DNA from: Anaerolineales bacterium
Lineage (GTDB): Bacteria > Chloroflexota > Anaerolineae > Anaerolineales > Villigracilaceae
Direction: 5' to 3'
NCBI GenBank assembly: GCA_025938055.1
Contig: JAICQC010000062.1
Coordinates: forward strand, 1 to 15,103
Length of the DNA stretch: 15,103 nt
Below, piece by piece: positions 13,516-15,103 of this stretch. The translations under genes and the position numbers were made by a program. Under the pieces are notes generated by a model. That model worked only from the letters and a program-made list of their open reading frames with translations, was not told the origin of the DNA and did not search any database. Every line of letters starts with the position of its first letter. The first letter of the stretch is position 1.

Positions 13516-15103
13516 TTATAAATTCACCCACACTGTCATCTGTGACTCACCGCGGTTTGCCCACAGAAAATAAGGAATGAATTTCAGCCGCTTGCCATCG
13601 ATTGTTTTTGCATGAATGACAACACACCCTCCCAGCAAGTCTGGAACGAACTCATCGCGCAGGGAAGAAGGATTAAGTTGTGCAGTGAAAATATCCAGAT
13701 CGGGGTTATCTATGCTTTCGAGGCAATAGACGAGTGGTCCACGAGTCAGGGCAACTTTGCTGGCATGTCCCTTCACTTTGGGATGGGCACGGCGCAGCTG
13801 GAGGGATGTATCAAAACTGAATTCCAAAGTTTCGCCCTTTGGATTCCAGCTGCGTCTGATCGTTTGGTACTCCGCAAGGCGGGGATCATAACCCGAGGCA
13901 GTTTCTGTTAACGGAGGCAGCGCATTGACGGAAGGCATGCGCAGGTGAATCGAAAATTCTTTTTCCTCGGCCGGCTCGACGTGAATCAGCACTTTCCCAT
14001 TCCACGGCAAATCTGATTCGATCTTGATCTTCACGGGCACGCCTAGATTTACTGTTGTTTCACTGCTGATGTATTGATGAATCCACAGACTATTGTCTTC
14101 CATTGAATAAATATATTTCCCCAGATCTGCAAACGTGCGTGAGAGATTGGAAGGACAGCAAGGGACAACATACCACGCCTTACGAGTCACACCGCCATGC
14201 ACCGCCAGTGGATTGTTGTAAAGATAGGTATCTCCATTCTTCCCCATCCCAACGGAAGTAGCATTGTAGAGCTGCCATTCGAACAGATCGCTATAGCGCG
14301 CCTGTTTTGTAAGAAGCGCCATTTCCCAATTCCAGAGCAGGCTGGCAATCGAGGCACAGGTCTCATTGTATGCGTATTCCGGATCGAGCTCGTAATCCGC
14401 GCCAAAGCCTTCGATCTCAGGCGCGGAACCGAGTCCGCCGGTGATATACATACGCCGCGTCACCATCCGCTCCCAGGCTTGCTCCAGTGTGGAAAGAAGT
14501 GCTGCGTCAGGTCTGAAACGGAGAAGCATGGCAATCGCAGTCTCAAGATACCCAAAACGGACGCTGTGCCCCACAGGCGCAGTCTGTTTGCGGATCGGGG
14601 TGTGCTGCTGGGCATAGAAACCGGGAAGAGCATTGAGATACCAGCGCTCGCGGCTGAAACGGGGTTTCCTGGCAAAATTACCTGCAGGTAACTGAAATGA
14701 GGCGTAATCGGGATGTTCCGCGATGTACGCCTGGCGTAATTGGGCGACCTGGGCTTTTCGCTGGTTGTAGCTGTTGAACTGGCGCCAGAGATGCAACGGA
14801 AAGAAACGGATGCGCCCGCGCCGTTCCGCAAATCGCTGGGCGAGTTCGAGATACTTTTCTGTTCCCGTGACGCGATATAAACGGATCAGCGCCAGTTCGA
14901 TCTCTTCGTGACCGCAGGTCTTGTCGTTGGCTGCACTCAGGAAGTCGCGCACGAGCAGGTCCGCAGCTTTGATGCAGACCTCGAGCAGATCACGGCGGCC
15001 GGTGGCGTCGTAATGAGAAACGCCCGATTCGATGAGGTGCCCCAGGCAATACAGCTCATGTTCGATCTGCAGGTTGACCCAGCGTTGACCCGGAAAATGA
15101 ATC
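13516..15103 (-). CDS. GH127 (DUF1680) beta-L-arabinofuranosidase-like hydrolase (5' end beyond window)
   Basis: The frame is open from the right edge (first whole codon at 15102) to the TAA at 13516: 528 residues seen, against roughly 620-660 for whole family members, so the N-terminal part is outside. A GTG at 14952 is internal, because the frame upstream continues with family-like sequence (HELYCLGHLIESGVSHYDATG). GH127 hallmarks are the zinc/catalytic residues: Glu and Cys in ETCAS (14350-14364) and the paired Cys in CCPSN (14146-14160), which correspond to Glu338, Cys340, Cys417 and Cys418 of Bifidobacterium HypBA1. It has an (alpha/alpha)6 catalytic barrel and a beta-rich C-terminal part (ALTRGPLVYCLE). 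No signal peptide can be judged. The expected role is removal of beta-L-arabinofuranose from plant glycans; the exact substrate is not shown. It is probably co-transcribed with the methyltransferase. Confidence 0.9.
   Translation of the reverse strand, partial: IHFPGQRWVNLQIEHELYCLGHLIESGVSHYDATGRRDLLEVCIKAADLLVRDFLSAANDKTCGHEEIELALIRLYRVTGTEKYLELAQRFAERRGRIRFFPLHLWRQFNSYNQRKAQVAQLRQAYIAEHPDYASFQLPAGNFARKPRFSRERWYLNALPGFYAQQHTPIRKQTAPVGHSVRFGYLETAIAMLLRFRPDAALLSTLEQAWERMVTRRMYITGGLGSAPEIEGFGADYELDPEYAYNETCASIASLLWNWEMALLTKQARYSDLFEWQLYNATSVGMGKNGDTYLYNNPLAVHGGVTRKAWYVVPCCPSNLSRTFADLGKYIYSMEDNSLWIHQYISSETTVNLGVPVKIKIESDLPWNGKVLIHVEPAEEKEFSIHLRMPSVNALPPLTETASGYDPRLAEYQTIRRSWNPKGETLEFSFDTSLQLRRAHPKVKGHASKVALTRGPLVYCLESIDNPDLDIFTAQLNPSSLRDEFVPDLLGGCVVIHAKTIDGKRLKFIPYFLWANRGESQMTVWVNL

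Noticed and set aside
13516..14952. GH127 gene starting at the GTG at 14952
   Set aside because: The same frame continues upstream to the window edge with family-typical residues, so this is an internal codon of a longer gene.
1..15103. CRISPR array, tRNA, rRNA, transposase or prophage genes
   Set aside because: I saw no regularly spaced repeats of CRISPR type, no tRNA-like cloverleaf and no mobile-element protein. The repeats present are short inverted elements.

Overview
The window is an amino-acid biosynthesis region of a bacterium. The best guess is Chloroflexota, probably class Anaerolineae. The guess rests on a short Bacteroidetes-like ketol-acid reductoisomerase, an archaeal/fungal-type aspartate-semialdehyde dehydrogenase, a GH127 gene, and several families of intergenic inverted repeats that I associate with such genomes. 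This is an inference; no rRNA or marker gene is present.

Left half, minus strand (7181 down to 1): one branched-chain amino acid operon. A promoter near 7154-7181 is followed by a 34-residue leader peptide packed with Ile, Leu and Val codons, then an intrinsic terminator with a competing antiterminator, then ilvD, ilvB, ilvN, ilvC and leuA (its 3' end lies off the window). Together these convert pyruvate to the valine precursor 2-ketoisovalerate and commit it to leucine. The leader has the parts of a classical ribosome-mediated attenuator.

Right half, plus strand (7249 to 12792): an aspartate-family/methionine cluster. A second, divergent promoter leads into a 27-residue leader peptide with a Thr/Met-rich run (TMSMTTTS), a three-hairpin attenuator and terminator, then aspartate kinase and aspartate-semialdehyde dehydrogenase (asd). 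A further promoter in the 3' end of asd drives a SAM-I riboswitch with its own terminator, followed by metY (O-acetylhomoserine sulfhydrylase) and metA (predicted acetyl-CoA dependent from Glu111). Thr/Met-responsive attenuation therefore controls entry into the pathway, and SAM controls the methionine branch. Homoserine dehydrogenase is not in the window.

Far right, minus strand: a ubiE/menG-type methyltransferase gene overlaps the end of metA tail to tail. It sits 2 bases downstream of a GH127 beta-L-arabinofuranosidase-like gene whose 5' end is beyond the window.

Most intercistronic gaps hold an inverted repeat that starts at or within about 12 bases of the upstream stop codon. At least four repeat families are present, including one family with two copies. 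The most notable content is the pair of back-to-back peptide-leader attenuators in the roughly 600-base divergent region (6949-7556), both with very short 5' UTRs and no Shine-Dalgarno sequence.
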